Shown here one piece after another: positions 58,101-64,000 of a stretch of DNA of 64,000 nt. Positions within the stretch are counted from its first letter, which is position 1. Every line of letters begins with the position of its first letter. The DNA is from Roseiconus lacunae (lineage in GTDB: Bacteria > Planctomycetota > Planctomycetia > Pirellulales > Pirellulaceae). The stretch spans positions 306,671 through 370,670 of the forward strand of contig NZ_VSZO01000014.1 in NCBI RefSeq assembly GCF_008312935.1. The letters run 5' to 3'. Made by a program: the position numbers and the translations under genes. The notes under the pieces were generated by a model. It searched no databases and was not told the DNA's origin. It saw nothing but the letters and a program-made list of their open reading frames with translations.

Positions 58101-59890
58101 ATCCCAGCACGCTCGCGATCGATTCTGCGACCGTCGCCAACGGTGCGGCCAGTGGAACAACCGTCGGAGCGTTTTCGGTGACCGATCCCGACACGGGTGA
58201 TACGGTGACTTACACATTGGTGGCCGGCGACGGTGACGACGACAACGCTTCGTTCACCATTTCTGGCAGCGATCTGGTGACGGCATTCAACGCCGATTTC
58301 TTCCAGAAGAGTTCCTACACCGTTCGCGTGCGAGCAACCGATTCGGGCGGATTGTTTACCGAAGAAGAAATCGCGATCACCGTGACCGAATCCAACGTCG
58401 CACCGACCGCGATCGCCTTATCGGCCAACTCGATCGCAGAGAATTCCGCCTCGGGAACGACGATCGGTACGTTTACGACCACCGATGCGAATACCTCTGA
58501 CACCCATACCTACACCTTGGTCAGTGGAACCGGTGACGATGACAATGCGTCGTTTACGATCGATGGCGACGAGCTGAAACTGGCAATCGTGCCCGACTTT
58601 GAAACCAAGTCGACCTACACGATCCGCGTTCGCAGTACCGACAGCGGTAGCTTGATGGTCGAAGAGACGTTCACCATCAACGTGACCGATGTCAATGAAG
58701 CCGCGACGACGTTGACACTGGGGTCAAACCATGTCGCCGACGGGGAAGCCTCGGGGACAACCGTTGGGGCGTTCGCAAACGACGACCCCGATCAAGGTGA
58801 TACGTTCACGTACACATTAGTCAGCGGAACCGGCGACGATGACAACGCTTCGTTCACCATCTCGGGTGACGAACTGGTCACCGCCTTCGCCGCCGACCAA
58901 GCCACCAAATCGACTTACTCGGTCTTGGTACAAGTCGAAGATGCCGGAGGGTTGACCACGCAGCAATCGTTCACAATCAATATCACCGCAGCAAATACGG
59001 CACCGACCGCGATCGTCTTGTCCGCCAATACGGTTGCCGAGGACGCCGCATCGGGGACTGACGTCGGAACATTGACCGCGACTGATGCCAATGGCGATGA
59101 TACCCACACGTTTGAACTGGTTGCGGGAACCGGAGATACCGACAACGCTTCGTTCACAATCGACGGCGACACGCTCCAGACTGCGACGACGCTCGATTTT
59201 GAAACTCAGTCGAGCTACAGCGTCCGTGTCCGAGCGACAGACAATTTTGGCGGAACATTCGAAGAGACGTTCACCATCACGGTGACCGACGTCAACGAAG
59301 CCCCGTCGAACTTGGCGCTCAGTTTCTCGACGATCGCCGACGGTGAATCATCGGGAACCGACATCGGAGACTTCTCCGCGGACGATCCCGATAGCGGCGA
59401 TACGATCACCTATTCGTTGGTGGCCGGAACCGGGGACACCGACAACAGTGCTTTCTCGGTTGCCGGGGGAACGCTGACGATCACCGAAGCTGTCGATGAT
59501 GCGATCCAGTCGATGTACTCGATTCGAGTTCGTGCCGAAGATGCCGGTGGATTGTTCACCGAGGAAGTGATCACGATCAACGTCACCGAAGCAAACGTCG
59601 CCCCGACCGCGATCGCATTGAGTTCGTCGACGGTGACGATCGGTGATCCGTCGGGCACCACCGTCGGTGATTTTTCGGCAACGGACGCCAACGCGTCCGA
59701 CGACCACACCTACACCTTGGTGGCTGGAACCGGTGATACCGATAACGCGATGTTCACGATCGAAGACGGTCAACTGAAAACCGCCGCGGTCATTCCTGGC
59801 GGAGCACCCGCGACCTACAGCATTCGTGTTCAAGCCGAAGATCACTACGGACTGACGTTCGAGCAAGTCTTGACGATTACCGTTCAGTAA
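55124..59890 (+). CDS. Giant surface protein: cohesin-like, dockerin-like and 12 cadherin-like repeats
   Basis: A 1588-residue protein. The basic N-terminus carries EALESRRVLAA (35-45). About 50-165 is a Big-like/adhesin domain. About 170-315 is cohesin-like (VTSVTLTIEFDPDLLDI, PGVATISFFSVG). A dockerin-like pair of calcium loops follows (FPGDANRNQRYDAEDARLI and IGDVSGNGELSPLDSSDLLR, about 315-385). From residue 395 to the end run twelve cadherin-like repeats of about 99.5 residues, each from (A)PTAIAL to FTITVTDVNE, with Asp-rich calcium sites (DPDSGDTHTY). The start fits the signature. Probably a calcium-stiffened surface adhesin or scaffold. No C-terminal anchor is visible. Confidence 0.85.
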   Translation: MRQVTKALISLVKPQRLASNRHRIASRRGRKARLEALESRRVLAATVASFTPTPSGFVAELSEEIDASKINLYDSENGLAGDADVTVTGASGGAVEGSLIIDGTTLTFVATGDALPADTYTVTLRSAADGFTDLADGELLDGDNNSTAGGNFVDTFTVTTPGTLTVGLPDVVRGPTQAIQVPASESGTALPPGLPIQLSDADGVTSVTLTIEFDPDLLDISSVQLGTDAPTGSQVQANLDTPGVATISFFSVGPMSAGQADIIDIIASVPEDATYGAMQAIEITAIEVNAGALTANTDDAIQVVAFPGDANRNQRYDAEDARLISRVGVELDSGFVFNDPTATSASTMLYPTIDPMLIGDVSGNGELSPLDSSDLLRQVVGLSTPNIPDLPDAQAPTAVALSEDTINDSVAIGTTVGTFSTTDPDSGDTHTYTLVSGSGSTDNSSFTISGNSLVTAANFDASVDDELTIRVRSTDSTGRFIEETFTITVEHNNSAPTAIAIDSTSVPENSATGTTVGTLSTTDPDSGDTHTYAIVSIDGNTSSNVFTISGNTLQVGTALDFETKASYSVVISSTDAGGLSTTQTFTITVSDVNEAPTAIALSNSTVGDNAVSGTVVGTLTSTDVDASDTFTYSLVSGTGDTDNASFAIDGDDLVTAATIDFSSQSSYSVRVRTTDSGGATFEQVFTITQGNSAPSAIALSSDTVAENSNTSTTVGTLSTTDSNSGDTHTYTLVSGDGDDDNGSFTISGDSLITTESFDFETQETYTIRVRSTDSTSLFVEQVLTITVTDVNEAATTITLDHSSVADGEASGTTVGAFSSDDPDSGDTLTYTLVSGTGDTDNASFTISNGQLVTAFVADQATKSSYSVRVQVEDAGGLTTEETFTITVTSTNVAPTAVALSSNTVAEDATAGTAIGTLSTTDANATDVFTYTLVAGTGDTDNASFTISGDELQLDTTLDFETKSSYTVRVRSTDPFGLFVEDTFTITVTDVNEDPSTLAIDSATVANGAASGTTVGAFSVTDPDTGDTVTYTLVAGDGDDDNASFTISGSDLVTAFNADFFQKSSYTVRVRATDSGGLFTEEEIAITVTESNVAPTAIALSANSIAENSASGTTIGTFTTTDANTSDTHTYTLVSGTGDDDNASFTIDGDELKLAIVPDFETKSTYTIRVRSTDSGSLMVEETFTINVTDVNEAATTLTLGSNHVADGEASGTTVGAFANDDPDQGDTFTYTLVSGTGDDDNASFTISGDELVTAFAADQATKSTYSVLVQVEDAGGLTTQQSFTINITAANTAPTAIVLSANTVAEDAASGTDVGTLTATDANGDDTHTFELVAGTGDTDNASFTIDGDTLQTATTLDFETQSSYSVRVRATDNFGGTFEETFTITVTDVNEAPSNLALSFSTIADGESSGTDIGDFSADDPDSGDTITYSLVAGTGDTDNSAFSVAGGTLTITEAVDDAIQSMYSIRVRAEDAGGLFTEEVITINVTEANVAPTAIALSSSTVTIGDPSGTTVGDFSATDANASDDHTYTLVAGTGDTDNAMFTIEDGQLKTAAVIPGGAPATYSIRVQAEDHYGLTFEQVLTITVQ
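56306..59887 (+). repeat. Twelve in-frame ~300-bp repeats in the adhesin gene
   Basis: The coding sequence repeats with a period near 300 bp. Repeats 5, 7, 9 and 11 share a form with VADGEASGTTVGAF, DDPDSGDT and YSVRVQVEDAGGL. Repeats 6, 8, 10 and 12 share a form with AE(N/D)xASGT, TTDANASDTHTY and (except 12) LDFETKSSY. This gives a two-repeat unit of about 600 bp in the second half; repeats 1-4 do not alternate clearly. Confidence 0.8.
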
Positions 59891-59984
59891 CCAAGGTTCT
59901 GTCGGGGAACCGATAAATTCGAAATCATGATCCCGCGACGCTCGCCGCGGGCGCGTTTCCCCGTTCAGTGTCTGAGCTCAAACT

Positions 59985-60091
59985 TAGCCGTATGGCGTTA
60001 GCCACGGTTGAGTCCTCAAGATAAGCCGCATGGCGTTAGCCACGGTTGAGTTCTCAAGATAAGCCGCATGGCGTTAGCCACGGTTGAGTTC
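59985..60091. repeat. Three tandem 38-bp repeats
   Basis: Copies at 59985-60022, 60023-60060 and 60061 to about 60091 (third incomplete) share agccg(c/t)atggcgttagcc then acggttgag. The third is followed by ccgtggcgaacgcc, which pairs with the repeat core. Located between the end of the adhesin gene and the convergent barrel gene; same core as the hairpin at 8541-8572. Confidence 0.8.
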
Positions 60092-60156
60092 CAACAACCG
60101 TGGCGAACGCCCACCGGTTGATCGATCGTCGTCAAACCTTCGCTTGCAAACCAGCA

Positions 60157-61575
60157 CTAAAAGGCAAACACGGCATTGAAATTCAAGCCATGGGCGATGA
60201 AGGTTCCCGAGTCAAATTCAAACGCTGGGTTGAGCGTTCCCGACGGTAATTCCGGGGGAAACTGTGAAACCGTTCGATCAATCGCATCCTCAATTTGTAT
60301 GGCGTTGGTCCAGATCAACAGGTTGTATCCGACTCCGATTTGCAGATTGCGATCGAGGTAGGTCGATAGAGTGATGCCAAACTCGGGGATGACGGAAAAA
60401 TCCGACTGGTCATAGCTGCCAATGTTAGTTGACTGAGCCAATAGACCTCCGGTCGTGGTCGAGGATCCGATTCCAGGAACGGTGGTTGTCGTTTGCCCAT
60501 CGATTCGAGCTTCCGCTTGATTGACTCCGAAAGCAAGTTTTGCGTTCGCCGACAAATAAACGCCGTTGGCATACCGCGACTGGTATCGCAATCCGAATTG
60601 GGCACCGTTGAATCGGTTGTCTGTTTCGAACGAATCAGCAAGGCTACGGGCTGTTTCTGCAACGATGGGCCCTTGCGCCTGTGTGAATGTTGACTGCTGA
60701 CTTAGCTGAAGTGCCTCATCAAGACGTCCGTGCCGGTAACCGAACGATAGATCCAAATTGTCGCAAACCGCACTGCAAATCCGCTGACGTCGCATTACAT
60801 CGAATGCGTACAAACTGCTTTCAACATTCGCCCGAACCGACCCGGACAGAAAGTCGGGGTGGGCCACCAAGAGAGCCGATTCTGTTCCGGTTCCGGTATC
60901 GAAGACAGGGCGTGCTAAGACTGCTCGGCTATCTTGAAATGTCTCGTTGTCTTCGAAGATGCCGAGAAAGCTGAGGTCAAATCCTTCCGTTTCGCAACGA
61001 TCGTCCCATTGCAGCGTCAGGCGAAGCCCCGATCGCATGTCGTCGCCGACATTTTCATCACCAAACAGAACGCTTGTCCCTGAGCGATTCAAAATTCCAG
61101 CGTTCGCCGTCGAAGTGCCAACGGGACTCGTCGTGACTAACGCGGGCAAGTCGAATCCGCCGAGCGACCAAAGTAGGTAATCGGCGTGGATCCGGTAGTT
61201 TAAATGTGCAAAGGGCGCTCGGATTCGGTTTCGTGGCATGGTGCAGCCCATGGAATCACAGGCAGTGCCCATCGAATCACACGCCGAGCAATCGTCCATT
61301 CCAGATTCGTGATAAATCACTTCGCCATGGTCGATTCGTTCGACATGATGCGAGACTTGGTGAACGGCTTTCGTCTCCGTTGTTCTCGCCGTCTGCTCCG
61401 ACGATTGTGAAACAGGTCGCCATGTAACCCGTGCTGAATCGCCAGTCGTCTCGACCCTCCGAGCCGTTGAAGCACGTTGCCCGATGGCCAGGGGCGTTTC
61501 GATGCAGCAGTGGAAGACGCAGCCAACGCAAAAGAGCGAAAACCAAAGCGAACGGTGTTGAGGGACGAGCGACAT
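60157..61575 (-). CDS. BBP7-type outer-membrane beta-barrel protein
   Basis: A 472-residue protein with a signal peptide at the start (LFCVGCVFHCCIETPLAIG), a Ser/Thr/His-rich linker with a small Cys cluster (CSACDSMGTACDSMGC), then a domain starting NYRIHADYLLWSLGG. YLLW is typical for the planctomycete BBP7 family. Alternating strand-like segments (GFDLSFLGIFEDN, LDLSFGYRHGRL, FGLRYQSRYANGVYLSANAK) lead to the final FNAVFAF, whose terminal phenylalanine suits an outer-membrane barrel. Convergent with the giant adhesin gene. Confidence 0.85.
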   Translation of the reverse strand: MSLVPQHRSLWFSLFCVGCVFHCCIETPLAIGQRASTARRVETTGDSARVTWRPVSQSSEQTARTTETKAVHQVSHHVERIDHGEVIYHESGMDDCSACDSMGTACDSMGCTMPRNRIRAPFAHLNYRIHADYLLWSLGGFDLPALVTTSPVGTSTANAGILNRSGTSVLFGDENVGDDMRSGLRLTLQWDDRCETEGFDLSFLGIFEDNETFQDSRAVLARPVFDTGTGTESALLVAHPDFLSGSVRANVESSLYAFDVMRRQRICSAVCDNLDLSFGYRHGRLDEALQLSQQSTFTQAQGPIVAETARSLADSFETDNRFNGAQFGLRYQSRYANGVYLSANAKLAFGVNQAEARIDGQTTTTVPGIGSSTTTGGLLAQSTNIGSYDQSDFSVIPEFGITLSTYLDRNLQIGVGYNLLIWTNAIQIEDAIDRTVSQFPPELPSGTLNPAFEFDSGTFIAHGLNFNAVFAF

Positions 61576-62094
61576 GTTCAGACTCGATTGTCGAAGACGA
61601 CATGAACGAGGGAAGCGATTCTTTGACCAACACTCCTTCTATCGGTCGTGATCGTTGCAATCGTTAACCCTTGCCTAAACAGAAAAGTTAAACATTCAAC
61701 TAAAAAAGCGTGTTTCACGGCTGAGGGATTATCGGTGGCGCGTCAATCATCGTCGCGGAAGCCGCGGAGGCTTTCGGCTGGGGTACGGGACTGCGTTTGC
61801 TTAGCAGTTGATCGATCATCACCGAAACGCTCGGCGCGTTCCGCTACGGGGGCTGTCGGCGCCGCGCTGATCCGGTCGGAACTCTCGGCGAATACCATCA
61901 TCAAAGAATCTCAAGCGTATAGGAAAGATCGTCGTTGCTCTTTTCTCGCAAAGCACCATGGACGCCATTTTTTACCGACATGGCATTGGTGATTCCAATA
62001 GTTTGGGGGGAGACGCTTTCGGCTCATGCACGGACGCAGTGTTCGTATCTTCTGCGTCATGGACTTCTTTCCCAATTCTCGTAAAGGTGAACTG
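61576..62094. other. Intergenic region with ~100-bp repeat copy A
   Basis: About 520 bp between divergent BBP7 and DUF1559 genes. It contains the first of two related repeats (listed separately) and otherwise no recognisable gene. A weak AAAGGTGA site at 62083-62090 precedes the DUF1559 start. Confidence 0.5.
61751..61851. repeat. Dispersed ~100-bp repeat, copy A
   Basis: Begins cgtcgcggaagccgcggagg and ends ccgaaacgctcggcgcgttc then cgctacgggg. The ends are inverted (cg-cggaa against ttccgctacg). The same layout recurs in the same direction at 63800-63901. REP- or MITE-like. Confidence 0.75.
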
Positions 62095-63357
62095 ATGAAG
62101 CACCCACACCGTCAACGAGAGGGTTTCACGCTTGTGGAACTTCTTGTCGTCATTGCCATCATTGGAATTTTGGTCGGCCTTTTATTGCCGGCCGTTCAAG
62201 CGGCACGCGAAGCCGCTCGCCGCATGTCCTGCAGCAACAACTTCAAGCAAATCGGTCTTGCGATTCACAACTATCACAGCGCGTTTAAGCAGCTGCCGGT
62301 GAACATGACCGGAACAGATCGTAGTTGGGTTGGTGACATCACCTACAATAGCAGTCGCAGACGTCTAAGCTACTTGGTTTCCTTGCTTCCGTTTATTGAG
62401 CAGCAAGGTCTCTGGGATGCGATTTCGAATGCGAGCGTCGATTTGGCACCGGGAATCAACACGATGCCAACCGAAGTCCGTAACGGAAGGTGGCCTCCGA
62501 TGGGACCAGCACCTTGGCGTCAGCAATATCGCCCATGGGCGACTCGTGTGCCGTCGTTTCGATGCCCCAGCGACCCTGGATTTGGTGTTCAGCTGGGACG
62601 GACCAACTACGCCGCTTGTTACGGTGACACGTTCAACTACGCCTGGAACGGCGGAAGAAACGAACGCGGGTTCATCAACAACGGAAATGACGTTGCCAAT
62701 GACTTTGACGAAACCTGGATGGTGACACGGGCATCTGCTGCCCAGCGGGGATTTTTCCACGCTCGTACCGACATGCGTTTCCGCGACGTTCTTGACGGAT
62801 TGTCCAACACGGTCGCCTGCGGCGAGATCAATACTTCGCTGGGCCAACGCGAGACGAACGCGGATTATGTTCGTAGCCATACCGCGCTGTTGCTCTCTGG
62901 GGCGGGCGAACACATTGGTGTCCCAGCGGAGTGTGCCCAAGGGGCTCATATTGACCCCGAACGCCCTCGATTCTTTTCAACGACGGCGACGGTCAACGGT
63001 GGGATCAATAATGGTCGAGGCGCACGCTGGGCTGATGGCCAAATCGCGTATGCCGGCGTTCAAACCATTCTGCCCCCCAACAGTCCGAGTTGCGTTCGGA
63101 ACAATGCCGACGGGAATCACGGATTTTGGTCGATGAGCAGCCGGCACAAAGGCGGGGCGCACGTCCTCATGGGGGACGGCGCTGTGATCTTTATCACGGA
63201 CAGCATCGAATCAGGTGATCAAACTGAGCCAACGGTTTGTCGAGACGGACCGTCAGGATTCACGAATATCGCCGGAGTCCCTAGCCCGTATGGACTCTGG
63301 GGCGCTCTCGGTTCACGCGCCCAAGGTGAAACGATTGACATGGCGTTGAACCAATAG
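62095..63357 (+). CDS. DUF1559 protein with type IV pilin-like N-terminus
   Basis: A 420-residue protein with a prepilin signal: basic MKHPHRQREG, cleavage before FTLVELLVVIAIIGILVGLL with glutamate at +5, then the planctomycete AVQAAREAARRMSC segment and NFKQIGLAIHNYHSA. The middle is DUF1559 and the end shows the HKGGAHVLMGDGAVIFI block. Such proteins are exported by the type II/IV pilin machinery and are very numerous in planctomycetes; role unknown. ATG 62095 is chosen because the signal starts there; in-frame ATGs at 62026 and 62059 are less likely. Confidence 0.94.
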   Translation: MKHPHRQREGFTLVELLVVIAIIGILVGLLLPAVQAAREAARRMSCSNNFKQIGLAIHNYHSAFKQLPVNMTGTDRSWVGDITYNSSRRRLSYLVSLLPFIEQQGLWDAISNASVDLAPGINTMPTEVRNGRWPPMGPAPWRQQYRPWATRVPSFRCPSDPGFGVQLGRTNYAACYGDTFNYAWNGGRNERGFINNGNDVANDFDETWMVTRASAAQRGFFHARTDMRFRDVLDGLSNTVACGEINTSLGQRETNADYVRSHTALLLSGAGEHIGVPAECAQGAHIDPERPRFFSTTATVNGGINNGRGARWADGQIAYAGVQTILPPNSPSCVRNNADGNHGFWSMSSRHKGGAHVLMGDGAVIFITDSIESGDQTEPTVCRDGPSGFTNIAGVPSPYGLWGALGSRAQGETIDMALNQ

Positions 63358-63381
63358 CACGCTGTCGACAGCAAATCTGAT

Positions 63382-63422
63382 CTCTCGTCCGGCGCCAGTC
63401 GGACGAGAGTTGTTTTCGTTTT
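63382..63422 (+). terminator. Intrinsic terminator after the DUF1559 gene
   Basis: Perfect 10-bp stem ctctcgtccg / cggacgagag with an 8-nt loop, followed by a T-rich stretch (ttgttttcgtttt). Lies 24 bp after the DUF1559 stop and before the small lipoprotein gene. Confidence 0.8.
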
Positions 63423-63473
63423 GATACTCGCTGCTGCAGTCCTTGTTCTGCGGCCCCTTTCACTAGTTTTCCA

Positions 63474-63650
63474 ATGAAAAAACACTATCTGCTAAGCTCG
63501 CTTCTTTTGACTATTTTCGCTGTCGGGTGTTCAAGCTCCCAACCAGAAGCGATCGAGCAAACCATGACGCCAGAAGAAATCGCAGCCCAAGACGCCGAAT
63601 ACGAGGCCGAGATGGAAGCCGCGGAGAATGACACGTTAGGCGAAGGTTAA
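63474..63650 (+). CDS. Small lipoprotein, 58 aa
   Basis: MKKHYLLSSLLLTIFAVGCS is a full lipoprotein signal with lipobox AVGC (Cys 19). The mature part of 40 residues is highly acidic and helical (TPEEIAAQDAEYEAEMEAAE). It lies 117 bp after the DUF1559 gene. Small lipoproteins next to DUF1559 genes are common in this group. It follows one terminator and precedes another, so it may be transcribed by read-through or from its own weak promoter. Confidence 0.75.
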   Translation: MKKHYLLSSLLLTIFAVGCSSSQPEAIEQTMTPEEIAAQDAEYEAEMEAAENDTLGEG

Positions 63651-63726
63651 ATCGACCGATGGTCGAGCTAGCCGCAAGACGCTAGCGCAAATCAAACAAA
63701 GCCACAAAGCAGTGGCAAAAGTAACG

Positions 63727-63768
63727 TGCCGAGTGATCCGTACAGCGGGGGCTCGGCATTTTTTTTTG
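63727..63768 (+). terminator. Intrinsic terminator after the small lipoprotein gene
   Basis: Stem tgccgag (63727-63733) / ctcggca (63752-63758) with an 18-nt loop and nine Ts directly after it. About 75 bp after the lipoprotein stop. Confidence 0.75.
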
Positions 63769-63799
63769 TATTGGAGTGGGGACGAAATAAAGCGAACAG

Positions 63800-63901
63800 C
63801 CGTAGCGGAAGCCGTGGAGGCTTTTGGTCTAGTTTGCGGAGCTGCGTATGCTTAGCGGATGATGGGGCATCACCGAAACGCTCGGCGCATTCGGCTACGG
63901 G
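63800..63901. repeat. Dispersed ~100-bp repeat, copy B
   Basis: Begins ccgtagcggaagccgtggag and ends ccgaaacgctcggcgcattc then ggctacggg, in the same orientation as copy A at 61751-61851. Inverted ends (ccgtagcgga / tcggctacgg). Together the copies bracket the DUF1559-lipoprotein unit. Confidence 0.75.
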
Positions 63902-63912
63902 AGAATCGCACG

Positions 63913-63950
63913 AAAAAACCCGCAGCGGCTGGCGACAGTCCGCTGCGGGT
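63913..63950 (-). terminator. Terminator for a minus-strand gene beyond the window
   Basis: Perfect 11-bp stem acccgcagcgg (63918-63928) / ccgctgcgggt (63940-63950). Six As precede it on the plus strand, that is, a U-run after the hairpin on the minus strand. This suggests a minus-strand gene to the right of the window. Confidence 0.65.
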
Positions 63951-64000
63951 CTTCGTGATGTTTTGGTGGTGAAATTGAAGCGTTGCTTCCTGTTGAGTCA

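Larger units (their letters stand above)
63651..64000. other. Right-end region: terminators and repeat copy B, no gene seen
   Basis: The last 350 bp contain two terminators and repeat copy B, listed separately. The final 50 bases may be the edge of a gene outside the window, which cannot be judged. Confidence 0.5.

Noticed and set aside
56306..59887. Regular 300-bp repeats considered as a non-coding satellite
   Set aside because: The frame is open throughout and encodes cadherin-like domains.
59985..60091. Direct repeats considered as a CRISPR array
   Set aside because: Units are contiguous without unique spacers, and no cas gene is present in the window.

Overview
The window looks like chromosome from a planctomycete, most likely Pirellulaceae (Rhodopirellula-like). 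This rests on family content: a DUF1501 protein next to a PSCyt1/PSD1 (DUF1549/DUF1553) cytochrome protein, a DUF1559 pseudopilin-like protein, a BBP7-type outer-membrane barrel, an ECF sigma factor abutting a Ser/Thr kinase, an S13-S11-alpha-L17 operon without rpsD, and four surface proteins carrying the planctomycete N-terminal 'LExRxLLAA' signature. No rRNA, tRNA or CRISPR array was found.

Layout. 1-9.5 kb is housekeeping: proS (cut by the window edge), shikimate kinase, a TIM-barrel epimerase-like protein, a CoA-type Nudix hydrolase, thioredoxin, thyA-folA, then rpsM-rpsK-rpoA-rplQ ending in a strong terminator. 9.5-17 kb holds 6-phosphogluconolactonase, a GNAT acetyltransferase, a divergent pair of secreted glycan-active proteins (an Asp-box sialidase-like protein, and a sulfatase fused to a SASA/CE6-type esterase) and an NMT1-like lipoprotein.

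17.3-29.5 kb is an accessory defence island. Its core is a five-gene minus-strand operon: HTH, hsdM, hsdS, a PrrC-like anticodon-nuclease candidate, and hsdR. This is the prrA-B-C-D order of the Escherichia coli PrrC locus. HsdR keeps D151/E165/K167 and K313 at the EcoR124I positions, and HsdS carries three perfect 12-bp repeats of the TAEL type that set half-site spacing in type IC enzymes. Around the operon lie two GIY-YIG proteins, a PD-(D/E)xK-like protein, and decayed genes: AAA ATPase, Phd-like antitoxin, an HExxH protein with four in-frame stops, a coiled-coil gene and a HARE-HTH gene.

30-46 kb carries a low-complexity exported protein, an acyltransferase-3 membrane protein, two SWIM-SNF2 helicases with their start ends facing each other across about 6 kb, a small basic-tailed protein and the PSD1-DUF1501 pair. 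46-64 kb is signalling and cell surface: ECF sigma plus TPR kinase, four signature proteins (two with cohesin-like modules; one of 1588 aa with a cohesin-like module, a dockerin-like region and twelve about 100-aa cadherin-like repeats), an AraC regulator, BBP7, DUF1559 and a small lipoprotein. Dispersed palindromic repeats lie in many gaps.

The strongest lead is the type IC restriction system with the embedded PrrC-like ATPase. Second is the possible cohesin-dockerin surface module beside it in interest. All functions are inferred from motifs read by eye; no database search was run.
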